The notes under the pieces: generated by a model
Databases searched by the model: none
Seen by the model: the letters and a program-made list of their open reading frames with translations, nothing else
Told to the model about the DNA's origin: nothing
Assembly: GCF_011046735.1 (NCBI RefSeq)
Contig: NZ_CP049258.1
Coordinates: 2,498,001-2,562,000 of the forward strand
Source of the DNA: Nordella sp. HKS 07
GTDB lineage: Bacteria > Pseudomonadota > Alphaproteobacteria > Rhizobiales > Aestuariivirgaceae
DNA: 64,000 bases
Reading direction: 5' to 3'
Shown here: piece after piece, positions 37,505 through 46,275 of the stretch
How the letters are laid out: each line of letters opens with the position of its first letter
Numbering within the stretch: position 1 is the stretch's first letter
Program-made: the position numbers and the translations under genes

Positions 37505-37796
37505 TCAGGGCGAGAGATCGCGGCGATGAACCATGATCCGCACGCTACCCTCTGGTTCGAACTCGCGGCGCTCGTATTTCGATCGCGCGGCATCGTGGAT
37601 AGCGACGATCAGCCTGTCAAAAGTCTCGAAAAACGCTTCCGATGAATGAGGCCGTAATGCTGCGTGAGAGGATCGCATTCCTTGAGCGCCGCGACCGTCA
37701 CCCCGCAAGCCACCTCGTACTTGCCGTCGACCCCCTGAAGCGGACGCACTGCCCGTCAAACAACCTGTCTTCATCCAGGAAAGCGAGCTGACCCAT
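37505..37796 (-). pseudogene. DUF1488-like gene broken by frameshifts
   Basis: From ATG 37796 (GGGAAAGGAC upstream) the frames join as MGQLAFLDEDRLFDGQCVRF, then GVDGKYEVACGVTVAALKEC, then FETFDRLIVAIHDAARSKYE and FEPEGSVRIMVHRRDLSP, giving the outline of a small DUF1488-type protein of about 95 residues. Two frameshifts are needed. It has a perfect FNR/FixK-type site 61 bp upstream, the same spacing as the intact stress genes in this island. Confidence 0.7.
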
Positions 37797-37857
37797 GTCC
37801 TTTCCCTTTCTCCACGCTCGTATCGCAAACAGTGAGCCTGACCATCCGTCGACTTCC

Positions 37858-37871
37858 TTGATCACGATCAA
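37858..37871. promoter_or_regulatory. FNR/FixK-type operator (DUF1488 pseudogene)
   Basis: TTGATCACGATCAA, a perfect TTGAT-N4-ATCAA site, 61 bp upstream of the broken DUF1488-like gene (minus strand). Confidence 0.75.
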
Positions 37872-37954
37872 TTTGATCGCGGAAAGTCTACCCACGTATG
37901 ATACCATCAGGAATGCTCCCCCCGAACGAAATGGGAGAGCCGTTGACGGCATCG

Positions 37955-38860
37955 TTAAACCAACGACCCATTCGTTCTGGTCAGCAGGCCGGGGAAATGC
38001 GAACTGCACGCCATTACATGAGTAATGGCGGCCGCGTCGTAATCGTCGCCCGAGCGGTATTCCTCGAAGTACCGGTTGAGCGCCGCGACCCGCTCGGGGC
38101 TTGCGCCGACCGCCTGAAGGCCGACCGACACGCCGTAATTGGTAAAAGCGAAACGAATGCGGGGCTGTCGGGGCTCGCGGCAGAAGTAACCTGGCCGCTG
38201 CCACATCCGGTCGAGCATCGTGAGGCAGCGCCGCCGCTGCTGCCGGGCCCAGGGCTCGTCGGGAAAGAAATGGCTCATCCACAGCATCATTCCGATTCCC
38301 AGATCCTGGGTAATGACGAGATCGTCGACGGTCCGGTCGATAAGCCCCGCCATCTCGGCAATCTCTTCGCCGAGAGCGGCTTCGTCGAGCATCCGGTAGG
38401 ACACATAGCCGTCGAAGGCATCGAGCGCTCCCAGGCCATAGCCCGGATAAGGGCCGCTCAGATCTTCCTTCATTTTCCAGATGACACCGCGCCCCGGCAG
38501 CACAAATGCGCGGTGAATCTGCTTGACTAGCTGGATGCCCTTGTCGCGGTACCTCCCATCATGACGCGCGAGCACGGCCAGCGCATAGATCCACATGGCG
38601 AGATAGTGGAAATATTGCCCGTCACGGTCGGGCTCCTCGCCGATCCGGATACCGCGCCGGCGACCCAGCACGCGATCGACCTCAGCGACGACCCAATGGG
38701 CCTCATCGATGAATTCCGGTTGCTCCAGGGTTTCGGCCAGCGAGACGAGGAGAACGACGCCGAATGCATCCGTCCACAAATAGCGCAACCCATTCGGCCA
38801 GATGCGGCGCTCGCGCATCCAGCTGAGTTTTGCCAGCACATAGACGGTGTCTGCGAGCAT
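37955..38860 (-). CDS. Helical repeat protein of unknown function
   Basis: 301 aa. The ATG at 38860 overlaps the stop of the upstream gene as TGATG. The protein is rich in Trp, Tyr and Leu helices: LRYLWTDAFGVVLLVSLAET, DGQYFHYLAMWIYALAVLAR, GPYPGYGLGALDAFDGYVSY, MMLWMSHFFPDEPWA. The spacing suggests an alpha/alpha-toroid like glycan-processing or terpenoid-like barrels, but no family is recognised. No signal peptide is seen. It is the third gene of a USP / methyltransferase-esterase unit. A decayed part copy lies at 32610-32720. Confidence 0.75.
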   Translation of the reverse strand: MLADTVYVLAKLSWMRERRIWPNGLRYLWTDAFGVVLLVSLAETLEQPEFIDEAHWVVAEVDRVLGRRRGIRIGEEPDRDGQYFHYLAMWIYALAVLARHDGRYRDKGIQLVKQIHRAFVLPGRGVIWKMKEDLSGPYPGYGLGALDAFDGYVSYRMLDEAALGEEIAEMAGLIDRTVDDLVITQDLGIGMMLWMSHFFPDEPWARQQRRRCLTMLDRMWQRPGYFCREPRQPRIRFAFTNYGVSVGLQAVGASPERVAALNRYFEEYRSGDDYDAAAITHVMACSSHFPGLLTRTNGSLV

Positions 38861-40860
38861 CACAGGCCAAAAGGATAGGTGTCGGGAAGACCGGCGAGTT
38901 CGGTGGTGTCGAAGGGCGATACCGCGGCGGTGCGGTCAAACCAGATGTACTCGTCGAATTGCCGCGGCAACACCGCCTGGAAATAATGGCTGGCAAGCTC
39001 CGTATCCGGGCGGTAGATGACGCCGATCGCGCGTTCGAGGCGTGGTTTGATCAACGCCCGTCGCAAGTCACCCGGCGCGGCGGATCCCAGGGGAAGAAGA
39101 AAATTCGCAATTGCCGCTTCGTGGCACAGGCGCTCGTAGCTCGCGGGATGCGCGGGGCGCACCGACTTGATTTCCATCGGTCCATCCCAGTCCGGGGCGG
39201 CGGCCACCTTCCCCGAGTCAGTCCCGAACCCAATCGTATAGAGCGCGTCGCCGAATGCCTCGCGGCACAATGCGCCTATATTGGTTTCTCCGCGCGCCGC
39301 CATCTCGGTCGCCCGGGCATTGCCGACATGGGAGTTGTGCGCCCAGACGATGGCCTTGGCATCGGGCCCATGATGGGCGAGCAGCGCGTTGAGCGTCTCG
39401 AACATATGCGTGTCGCGCAGATTCCACGAAGCGCGCGAGCCATAATACATGATGCGATAGTAAAGTTCGGCACTGGCGATGAGCCGGGCATTGTGTACGG
39501 CATCGAAGTATCGTTCCCCACCCTCCGCCATGTAGACATTCTGTTTGATCAGGATGTCCTTGAGCATTCCTACGACATCTCTCTCGCAGGTGCGGTAGGA
39601 GCCGGTGAGGGCCGCATAGCCATAAGCGGCGGGATCAGTCTGCCACGGCGTCAAACAGGCATAACGCTCGCGCGCATTGCGCGCTGTCGCGGGATCGACG
39701 CCTTCGAGATAGCGAAGAACTTCGTGGATAGAAGTATAGAGGCTGTAAATGTCGAGCCCGTAAAAGGCGGTACGCCGATGCAGCTTGTGTGCACGATTGC
39801 GGTGGCGCAGCCAGTCAACAAAGCTGCGCACCTCGTTGTTGCGCCACATCCACTGCGGAAAGCGGGCGAAGGCGGTCCACTCGCGTGGCGAATATTCGAA
39901 GTGGCGAACGTAATGGTCGATGCGCGCGGCGTCAGGCCAGTCGCCCTCAATGGCAACAAAGGTGAAACCCTTCGTCTCGATGAGCGCCCGCGAGATGCGC
40001 TCGCGCATGCGGTAGAATTCCGAAGTGCCGTGGGTTGCTTCCCCGATGAGAACCACTTTCGCGTTGCCGATCCGGTGCAGGAGCGGGCTGAAATCGGCGT
40101 CGTCGATCGTGTCGAACGGCACGCTCGCCGATGCAATGAGCCGTGCAACATCACCTTCCGGTTTCCGGGTTTTCCGAACCGGCCGGGCAAAGGCGGCGAG
40201 TTCGCCCTCCTCAGGCAACCAGCCCTGTTCACCGATCAGCGGGACAAACCGGACGTCGGCGATGTCCTCGGTTGTGAATTCCGTTTCGGATCGCCGCGTT
40301 ACCCGCACCAGCTCCTGGGCGCGTGCGTCCGTGCCGACGGGTATGACCAGCCTGCCGCCGACCTTCAGCTGCTGTTTGAGTGTGGCGGGCACGCTGGGGC
40401 CACCGGCCGCCACGACAATAGCGTCATAAGGCGCATGATCCGCCCAGCCCAAAGTGCCGTCGCCATGCAGCACGTAAACATTGTCGTACCCAAGGTCGGC
40501 CAGACGGCTCGCCGCCTTCTCGGCCAGTTGTCCGATGCGCTCGACGGTATAGACCTCGCCGGCAATGCGCGACAGAACCGCGGCGGCGTATCCCGAACCG
40601 GCGCCGATTTCGAGCACGCGCTCGCCGCCTTTCAGACCAAGCGCCTCGACCATGAAAGCTACGATATAGGGTTGAGAGATGGTTTGCTCGGCCTCGATCG
40701 GCAAAGGCGAATCTTCATAGGCGAATTCCTGAAGCGCCTGGGGAACGAAGGCCTCGCGCGGCACTTCGCGAAGGGCATCGAGCACTTGAGCCGACCGGAC
40801 GCCGCGTGCGGCGATTTGATGCTCGACCATATCCCGGCGCAATTGAGTAAAATCAGGCAT
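38860..40860 (-). CDS. Protein-isoaspartate methyltransferase fused to erythromycin-esterase-like domain
   Basis: 666 aa from ATG 40860 (MPDFTQLRRDMVEHQIAARG). Residues about 1-215 are a protein-L-isoaspartate O-methyltransferase: REAFVPQALQEFAYEDSPLP, the SAM motif VLEIGAGSGYAAAVLSRIAG, and YDAIVVAAGGPSVPATLKQQ. Residues about 240-650 are an erythromycin-esterase-like domain: VVLIGEATHGTSEFYRMRER, FVAIEGDWPDAARIDHYV, AIVWAHNSHVGNARATEMA. The first repairs damaged aspartates; the second is usually an uncharacterised hydrolase rather than true macrolide resistance. Both catalytic sets look intact. It lies 40 bp after the USP gene and overlaps the next gene. Confidence 0.9.
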   Translation of the reverse strand: MPDFTQLRRDMVEHQIAARGVRSAQVLDALREVPREAFVPQALQEFAYEDSPLPIEAEQTISQPYIVAFMVEALGLKGGERVLEIGAGSGYAAAVLSRIAGEVYTVERIGQLAEKAASRLADLGYDNVYVLHGDGTLGWADHAPYDAIVVAAGGPSVPATLKQQLKVGGRLVIPVGTDARAQELVRVTRRSETEFTTEDIADVRFVPLIGEQGWLPEEGELAAFARPVRKTRKPEGDVARLIASASVPFDTIDDADFSPLLHRIGNAKVVLIGEATHGTSEFYRMRERISRALIETKGFTFVAIEGDWPDAARIDHYVRHFEYSPREWTAFARFPQWMWRNNEVRSFVDWLRHRNRAHKLHRRTAFYGLDIYSLYTSIHEVLRYLEGVDPATARNARERYACLTPWQTDPAAYGYAALTGSYRTCERDVVGMLKDILIKQNVYMAEGGERYFDAVHNARLIASAELYYRIMYYGSRASWNLRDTHMFETLNALLAHHGPDAKAIVWAHNSHVGNARATEMAARGETNIGALCREAFGDALYTIGFGTDSGKVAAAPDWDGPMEIKSVRPAHPASYERLCHEAAIANFLLPLGSAAPGDLRRALIKPRLERAIGVIYRPDTELASHYFQAVLPRQFDEYIWFDRTAAVSPFDTTELAGLPDTYPFGL

Positions 40861-40900
40861 GCCCGGCCGTCTCTCGTGAATGCTCAATATCGCCTCCGCT

Positions 40901-41680
40901 CTAATGCGACACGAAAACCGGCACCGAGAATTGGCGCAGCAGATCATTGGTCACGCCACCCAGCAGGGCCTCGCGAAAGCGGGAGTGGCTGTAAGCGCCG
41001 GCAACGACCATGTCGGCATCTTCCATTGCCCGGGAAGCAAACAGAGCCTCGATGACCGACAATTCTCCAGTATCGGGCCATCGCTCAACCTCGGCCTTCA
41101 GTCCATGGGCGAGAAGATGGTCACACAACAGCTTGATGTCGGCATCCCTCTCGTCCGAGGGCGGATCGAACGCAAAAAGCGATATCTGCCGGGCCTGCGC
41201 GAGGATCGGCATCGCATCATGGACGGCCCGCGTGGCCTGGCCGCTCGGGGACCAGGCAATGACGATATTCTGCAATGCCGGTTTCGGGATCCGTCTATGC
41301 GGCAGAACGATCATCGGAACGCCGGCCGACACCAACACTCCTTCAGGAACCGCCGGAAGGATCTTCCCCGCGGACTCGTTGTTGAGCTGCGTCGCTATGA
41401 GCAAATCGGCATAGTGCGCATACAGGTTTTTCCAGCCGATCGCTTCGCGGTCGGCGACCTTGAAGCGGCTGTCCAGGCGAGACGCTCGGGCCTTGGCTGC
41501 AAACACGTCTCCCACATTTTCCGCCCGTTCGGACCACTCGTTTGTGAACGCCTGGGGTGAGCTCACATCGACGCCGGTGAGCCTCGCGCGGTATTCTTGC
41601 GCGAGCGAGAGCGCGAAATCGAGACGGGCTTCGTTGTCGCGCGAACCATCGAGAAAGACGAGAATATCCCTATAGCTCAT
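40901..41680 (-). CDS. Universal stress protein (tandem UspA)
   Basis: 259 aa from ATG 41680 (MSYRDILVFLDGSRDNEARL). Two Usp domains: the first is short and diverged; the second has NIVIAWSPSGQATRAVHDAM and the nucleotide-loop-like end VVAGAYSHSRFREALLGGVT-NDLL, close to the GxxGHSxxxxxxxGS pattern. USPs aid survival in starvation, hypoxia and oxidative stress. A FNR/FixK-type site lies 60 bp upstream. It heads an operon with the methyltransferase-esterase fusion and the helical protein. Confidence 0.9.
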   Translation of the reverse strand: MSYRDILVFLDGSRDNEARLDFALSLAQEYRARLTGVDVSSPQAFTNEWSERAENVGDVFAAKARASRLDSRFKVADREAIGWKNLYAHYADLLIATQLNNESAGKILPAVPEGVLVSAGVPMIVLPHRRIPKPALQNIVIAWSPSGQATRAVHDAMPILAQARQISLFAFDPPSDERDADIKLLCDHLLAHGLKAEVERWPDTGELSVIEALFASRAMEDADMVVAGAYSHSRFREALLGGVTNDLLRQFSVPVFVSH

Positions 41681-41740
41681 CACAGGCTCCGCTCCAGCAG
41701 CAATCCTTGATCCCTCTGCCACGATGAAGAGGAGGTGTCT

Positions 41741-41754
41741 TTGACATTGATCAA
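41741..41754. promoter_or_regulatory. FNR/FixK-type operator (USP operon)
   Basis: TTGACATTGATCAA, one base from the perfect site, 60 bp upstream of the USP start at 41680 (minus strand). Confidence 0.75.
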
Positions 41755-42377
41755 ATCGTGGCATGTCGGCACCTTCAGTGAGCGCCAAGAGGCTGCTGCT
41801 GCGTCTGATCTTGCAACGTCCGTGGAGTTCTAATGATGACGCAAACCGCAATATCAGCCGGTAGCCATAGCCTGCCAGAAAACGAGATCCGTGACGATCG
41901 ACGCTTATTGGCGCGCTGCGAACTATCTCACGGTGGGCCAGAACGGCCGTCTTTGACTTCGGTGTAGGCCAGCTAGAGCCTCCAGCCAGATACTCTGGAA
42001 ATCCGCCTCGGCCCCCCTTGGCGATATCAGCTACGGCGCCGCCCTTCCGGATCGCGAATTCGCGCCCTCGGCACCGCAACCATCTTCGGCTAATTCGCCG
42101 CCGCCTCGAAGGCCTTAACCGACTCGGTCATCGACTTTGGGTCAGCCACCAGCTTGGCCGCGTGGTCCGGCTTGGCAGACTTTGGCCACTTGAGCAACTC
42201 GACCGCTGCCCCCTCGGCTTGGCCGAGGAGTCGGATTGCGAAACCTAACAGGGCGACATATGCCATAGGTTGCCGGCCCTTTCTTTGAATCTAGCGAATA
42301 TAGCCTAGCCCTAGCGAGTACCGTTCCCGTCGACCTCAAGTCGCTGAAATTCTCCTCCGATAAAATCGCCGCGTTTG
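41755..42377. other. 620 bp without a gene; repeat D copy 1 and start of repeat B
   Basis: No gene seen. 41840-41871 (GCAATATCAGCCGGTAGCCA core) matches 48201-48232 with about 4 mismatches in 32; repeat B begins near 42314. Confidence 0.5.
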
Positions 42378-42605
42378 TTGATTTCGATCAAGCCCCTCCC
42401 TCACGCTCGCAGGATAGATTGTTCTATGGTCAGAGTTATGAATTCTTATGGTCTGGGACGGGTGATCGGCGCGGTGTTTGTCCTGCCGAGTTCTTTTCAA
42501 GCGGAACCCACTACGCTGAGCATGGTGCCCTTCTGGCAATTTCGCTGGATCAAGGACGAATGTCTGCCGGAATGATGTGCTATGCCACCTACAATGCTGA
42601 TAGCT
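42314..42605 (+). repeat. Repeat B, copy 1 (about 290 bp)
   Basis: Matches 48236-48525 at roughly 85-90 percent by eye, in direct orientation. It spans GTCGACCTCAAGTCGCTGAA, an FNR/FixK-type site, and the first 60 codons of a small secreted-protein gene. Confidence 0.85.
42378..42391. promoter_or_regulatory. FNR/FixK-type operator (repeat B copy 1)
   Basis: TTGATTTCGATCAA, a perfect TTGAT-N4-ATCAA site, 34 bp upstream of ATG 42426. Confidence 0.7.
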
Positions 42606-42611
42606 TACCAA
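42426..42611 (+). pseudogene. Small secreted-protein gene, frameshifted copy
   Basis: ATG 42426 begins MVRVMNSYGLGRVIGAVFVL, a short signal-peptide-like leader, but the frame then slips. The continuation HYAEHGALLAISLDQGRMSA and GMMCYATYNADS is found in another frame, whereas in the 48340 copy both parts are in one frame. It is therefore the broken paralogue of the gene at 48340. The family is not recognised. Confidence 0.6.
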
Positions 42612-42785
42612 CTTGGCGGCGCTCGCTTCGCTTTCTATGCCGAGAGAACTCGGGCCAACAGCTTGGGAAAGTTCAATCATGCCTCTGCCGTTGTGCTTCA
42701 TCGCCATGCCCTTCGGCCGAAATGCACGAGGCTGATTCCGCGCAACGCATCCGGAGGCTGCTCGGATCCTTGCTGCCGGGCAGTT

Positions 42786-42799
42786 TTGATCTGGGTCAA
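42786..42799. promoter_or_regulatory. FNR/FixK-type operator (groEL paralogue)
   Basis: TTGATCTGGGTCAA, 59 bp upstream of the GroEL start codon at 42859 (plus strand). Confidence 0.75.
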
Positions 42800-42858
42800 C
42801 TTGTCACCAAAGGAAGTTGGATAAGCACTGCGGTAAAGATGATCGTGAAGGTGAACCC

Positions 42859-44481
42859 ATGGCTCACAAGCAAGTACTCTTCCACTCAGCTGCCCGGGAA
42901 AAAATTCTTCGTGGCGCGTCACAGTTGGCGGACGCGGTTCGCATCACGCTTGGCCCACGCTCGAAGTCGGTCCTAATCGAAAAGAAGTGGGGCACGCCGG
43001 TCGTCTGCAACGACGGTGTAACCATCGCAAAGGAGTTCGATCTCAAGGATGCGGAAGAAAATCTCGGCGCCCGCATGCTACGCCAGGCGGCTGAGAAGAC
43101 CGGCGATATGGTTGGCGACGGGACGAGTACGTCGACGATTCTCGCGCATGCAATGTTTGCCGATGGCGTGCGGAACGTGGTCGCCGGTGCAAGTGCCATT
43201 GAGATCAAGCGTGGCTTGGATAGAGCTTTGCTGCGCGTAACCAAAACGCTGCGGGAAATCTCGCGCCCGGTCAAGACGCGGCTTGAGAAGGAACAGGTTG
43301 CTGCGATCTCGGCGCACAATGACCCGGCGATCGGCAAGCTCGTTGGCGAGGCCATGGAAAAGGTCGGAGGAGAAGGCGTTATTACCGTCGAGGAGTCAAA
43401 GACCACGGAAACCACGATGGAGGTCGTCGAGGGCATGCAGTTCGACCGCGGCTTCCTTTCCCCATACTTCGTCACGGATCCAGAGAAAATGGAGGCGGTG
43501 CTGGAAGACCCGATGGTTCTTCTCGTCGACAGGAAGATATCGACGCTTCATGATCTGATCAAGCTTCTGGAGGCCGTCGCCAAGGCCGGCGCGGCGCTCT
43601 TGGTGATTGCCGAGGAGGTGGAAGGCGAAGCGTTGGCAACCCTTGTGCTCAATCACGTGCGCGGAATTTTCCGCAATTGCGCGGTGAAGGCGCCTGCCTT
43701 CGGCGACCGACGCAAGGCCATCTTGCAGGATATCGCGATCCTCACTGGCGCCCAGGTGATTTCCGAGGATCTTGGAGTGAAGCTCGAGAATGTGACGATG
43801 GAACAGCTCGGCCGGGCGAAGCGCGTCCTCGTCAACAAGGATCATACAACTATTATCGGCGGCGCCGGCGATGGGGACGCGATCAAGAATCGCGCAGACC
43901 AGTTGCGCCGGGAGATAGAGGATACGACGAGCGATTATGATCGGGACAAGTTGAAGGAACGTCTGGCTAAGCTCGCGGGCGGTGTGGCTGTGATCCGTGC
44001 CGGTGCGCCGACCGAGGCGGAAATGAAGTCCAAGAAGGAAGCCCTTGATGACGCCATAAGCGCGACCAAGGCGGCCGTCGCGGAAGGCATAGTCCCGGGC
44101 GGAGGCCTTGCCGTGTTAAAGTGCATCGCCGAGGTGACTGAGGAGGAAAAGACCTGCGAGGGAGACGAGCGGACTGGTGTGCAAATTCTGAAGCGCGCCC
44201 TGGAAACGCCAGTGCGCCAGATTGCCGAGAATTCCGCTGTCGATGGCGGCGTCGTTGTCGCCAGGATGATCGAGGGAAAGGGCAATTTTGGTTTCGATGC
44301 GGGCCGAAAGGAATATGTCGACTTGATTGCGGCCGGAATCATCGACCCGACAAAGGTCGTTCGAATTGCACTGGAGAACGCAGTGTCTGTCGCGAGCATA
44401 CTGCTGCTAACCGAAGCGACAATGACTGACATTCCGGAGCCGATCAAGGAGCGAATGGCCGAGCCGGAAATGTCCATGTAA
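42859..44481 (+). CDS. GroEL-type chaperonin, divergent paralogue
   Basis: 540 aa from ATG 42859 ([20 protein letters not shown]), preceded by GAAGGTGA. Equatorial ATP motifs are present ([52 protein letters not shown]); the usual GDGTTT motif reads GDGTST. The C-terminus ends [14 protein letters not shown], with no Gly-Gly-Met tail, and no groES lies next to it. In Hyphomicrobiales, extra GroEL copies are often specialised, including FixK/NifA-controlled ones. The operator 59 bp upstream suggests low-oxygen induction. Confidence 0.95.
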   Translation: MAHKQVLFHSAAREKILRGASQLADAVRITLGPRSKSVLIEKKWGTPVVCNDGVTIAKEFDLKDAEENLGARMLRQAAEKTGDMVGDGTSTSTILAHAMFADGVRNVVAGASAIEIKRGLDRALLRVTKTLREISRPVKTRLEKEQVAAISAHNDPAIGKLVGEAMEKVGGEGVITVEESKTTETTMEVVEGMQFDRGFLSPYFVTDPEKMEAVLEDPMVLLVDRKISTLHDLIKLLEAVAKAGAALLVIAEEVEGEALATLVLNHVRGIFRNCAVKAPAFGDRRKAILQDIAILTGAQVISEDLGVKLENVTMEQLGRAKRVLVNKDHTTIIGGAGDGDAIKNRADQLRREIEDTTSDYDRDKLKERLAKLAGGVAVIRAGAPTEAEMKSKKEALDDAISATKAAVAEGIVPGGGLAVLKCIAEVTEEEKTCEGDERTGVQILKRALETPVRQIAENSAVDGGVVVARMIEGKGNFGFDAGRKEYVDLIAAGIIDPTKVVRIALENAVSVASILLLTEATMTDIPEPIKERMAEPEMSM

Positions 44482-44574
44482 GTCGCATCGGCCGGCCCCA
44501 GCTTCCGCCGTGCACGCTCGTGCAGTGCGGCGGAAGTTGCGCTACTATCGTTTCCAACGCGGTCGATCTCGCCG

Positions 44575-44615
44575 GGATTCTACGTCTTGCGCGCCGGTTC
44601 AAATCTGGTCGAGAT
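44575..44615 (+). repeat. 41-bp repeat E, copy 1
   Basis: GGATTCTACGT.TTGCGCGC and ATCTGGTCGAGAT, matching 53764-53804 in 35 of 41 positions. It lies after the GroEL gene; origin unknown, perhaps an insertion-sequence scrap. Confidence 0.5.
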
Positions 44616-44648
44616 CAGACCCGGCTTGACCGATAGAGGGGTTCTGCG

Positions 44649-44906
44649 ATGCCATACGCGAACAATGCCGACCTTCCTGATGCCGTTAGGCACAATCTCC
44701 TTGAGCATGCGCAAGACATTTACCGGGAGGCGTTCAATCACGCCTTTGCCGCCCATGTCGGAGACCCGCGCCAGGAAGAGGGGGCGCACCGCATTGCCTG
44801 GGCGGCGGTCAAACGGTCATACATGAAGCTGGGCGGCCAGTGGGTTGGCAAAGCCGATACAAGGCGAGCGTTCAGAGACACTGCGCGCCAGTTGCGGTCG
44901 CGATAA
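44649..44906 (+). CDS. ChaB-family protein
   Basis: 85 aa: MPYANNADLPDAVRHNLLEH and QDIYREAFNHAFAA, then HRIAWAAVKRSYMKLGGQWV, are the ChaB fold signature (PF06150). ChaB is linked to cation transport regulation in E. coli, but in alphaproteobacteria it is often found with stress genes and its role is unclear. It lies between groEL and a USP gene, on the same strand. Confidence 0.9.
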   Translation: MPYANNADLPDAVRHNLLEHAQDIYREAFNHAFAAHVGDPRQEEGAHRIAWAAVKRSYMKLGGQWVGKADTRRAFRDTARQLRSR

Positions 44907-44920
44907 CTCATCGGTCCTGT

Positions 44921-44934
44921 TTGACACAGGTCAA
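44921..44934. promoter_or_regulatory. FNR/FixK-type operator (USP)
   Basis: TTGACACAGGTCAA, 63 bp upstream of the USP start at 44998 (plus strand). Confidence 0.7.
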
Positions 44935-44997
44935 CGAGGGATTGCGGCCTCAAAGTATGTATATAGGTATAAAGGTGTACCAATGAAAGGGTGACAT

Positions 44998-45837
44998 ATG
45001 GCCTACAAGACCATCCTTGCTAGTCTGAACGAAGTGTCTCAGGTGCGCACCGTCTTGAGCGCCACCGCGACGATCGCCCGCAATGAAATGGCTCATGTGA
45101 TTGGCCTTTACGTCATTCCGGCGATAGAGCTTCAGGTCGGTTCCGAGATCCAGGTTGTCCCGGTGGAGAACGATGAGCTGCAGAAATACTTCAAGCAGCA
45201 GGAGAAGGCGGTCAAAGCGGCCTTCGAAAGCATGATTCTGGAAGACGGGATTGAGGGTGAATTTCGCGTGATCGAGGCCTCGGAGCCTTATATTGCCGCC
45301 ACTATCACAGAGGAATCCAGAGAAGCCGACCTGGTGATCGTCGGCTATTCCAGTTCCGTCAGCAGTCGGGCGCTTGGCGCAGATTTCTCCGAGCGGCTGG
45401 TGATCGGGTCCGGCCGGCCGACGCTTGTAGTGCCGCGCGACGGCCACCGCGGATTTGCTCATGACCGGATCCTGGTGGGTTGGAACGGCTCACGGGAGGC
45501 GGCCCGCGCTATCTTTGACGGCGTTCCATTGCTTCAGCGTGCCGATGAGGTTCTGGTCGCAATCGTCGGCACCGAGTTGGAACATAGATTGCGCGCCGAG
45601 ACACGCCGAGAGGGCCTTGTAAGAACGCTTCTGCGCCACGGCGTCCATGCGCGCGCCATCGATCTCGACAGTTCGCGTGAAGCGGGGAAGGTTCTCCTTG
45701 AAAGAGCTGAAACCCGTGATGTCGGTCTCATCGTGATGGGCGCCTATGGTCACGCGCGGCTGCGCGAGTTTATCTTGGGAGGCGCGACCCGTTCCGTGCT
45801 GAAAGGCATGAGGTGCCCCGTCCTGTTCTCCCATTGA
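44998..45837 (+). CDS. Universal stress protein (tandem UspA)
   Basis: 279 aa beginning MAYKTILASLNEVSQVRTVL after AAAGGGTGACAT. Two full Usp domains: the first ends in DLVIVGYSSSVSSRALGADF, the second runs from ILVGWNGSREAARAIFDGVP to VGLIVMGAYGHARLREFILG-GATRSVL, with the ATP-type Gly/His pattern. It is a close paralogue of the USP at 51323. Its operator suggests oxygen-limited induction. Confidence 0.93.
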   Translation: MAYKTILASLNEVSQVRTVLSATATIARNEMAHVIGLYVIPAIELQVGSEIQVVPVENDELQKYFKQQEKAVKAAFESMILEDGIEGEFRVIEASEPYIAATITEESREADLVIVGYSSSVSSRALGADFSERLVIGSGRPTLVVPRDGHRGFAHDRILVGWNGSREAARAIFDGVPLLQRADEVLVAIVGTELEHRLRAETRREGLVRTLLRHGVHARAIDLDSSREAGKVLLERAETRDVGLIVMGAYGHARLREFILGGATRSVLKGMRCPVLFSH

Positions 45838-45862
45838 GCCGGCGCCGGCAGAAAGGCTTGCC

Positions 45863-45960
45863 GTGAAAGTACTCGACGTGATGACCAGTCCGGCGGTGAC
45901 GACCTTGCCGAAGCCCGGCTTATCGATGATATGCCACTGTCAAGATCGGCATCGAGGAGG
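45863..45960 (+). pseudogene. CBS-domain protein, N-terminal remnant
   Basis: GTG 45863 begins MKVLDVMTSPAVTTLPKPG, the typical start of a CBS-domain stress protein, 25 bp after the USP stop. The CBS domain is lost after about 20 residues and the following 200 bp contain only broken frames. Probably a remnant of a USP-CBS gene pair. Confidence 0.55.
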
Positions 45961-46145
45961 TGGCCGCCGATTTTGTCCGCTGCCGATCACCTCTCCGTTG
46001 AGATTGACCATTGCGTCGCCCGAATTCCTGGCATCAACGACAGCGATAGGCCTGTGGCAGCGTACCCTCATATGATTTTCTACTATCGCGATCTACGCTC
46101 TGGATATTGATATGGATCGAAAGCCCTGGGAGAGCGCTTCTGTGA

Positions 46146-46159
46146 TTGACCGGGATCAA
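46146..46159. promoter_or_regulatory. FNR/FixK-type operator (ABC protein)
   Basis: TTGACCGGGATCAA, 116 bp upstream of the ABC protein start at 46276; a weaker TTGATATGGATCGA lies at 46107. The larger spacing makes this less sure than the other sites. Confidence 0.6.
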
Positions 46160-46275
46160 CAGGCGGTGGCGGAAATGCCGCAAAGGCCGAGCGGTTGCGG
46201 GGTTTAGGTCGCCGGCCCAAAACACGGGGTCAGCCGCTATTCGAGATAGATGACTGCAGCGAGGCATGCCGATCC

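Noticed and set aside
38830-41055. A 741-codon open frame on the plus strand opposite the methyltransferase-esterase fusion
   Set aside because: It is a GC-bias shadow: low-complexity Arg/Gly/Asp-rich translation, no domain pattern, while the minus strand carries two recognisable catalytic domains.
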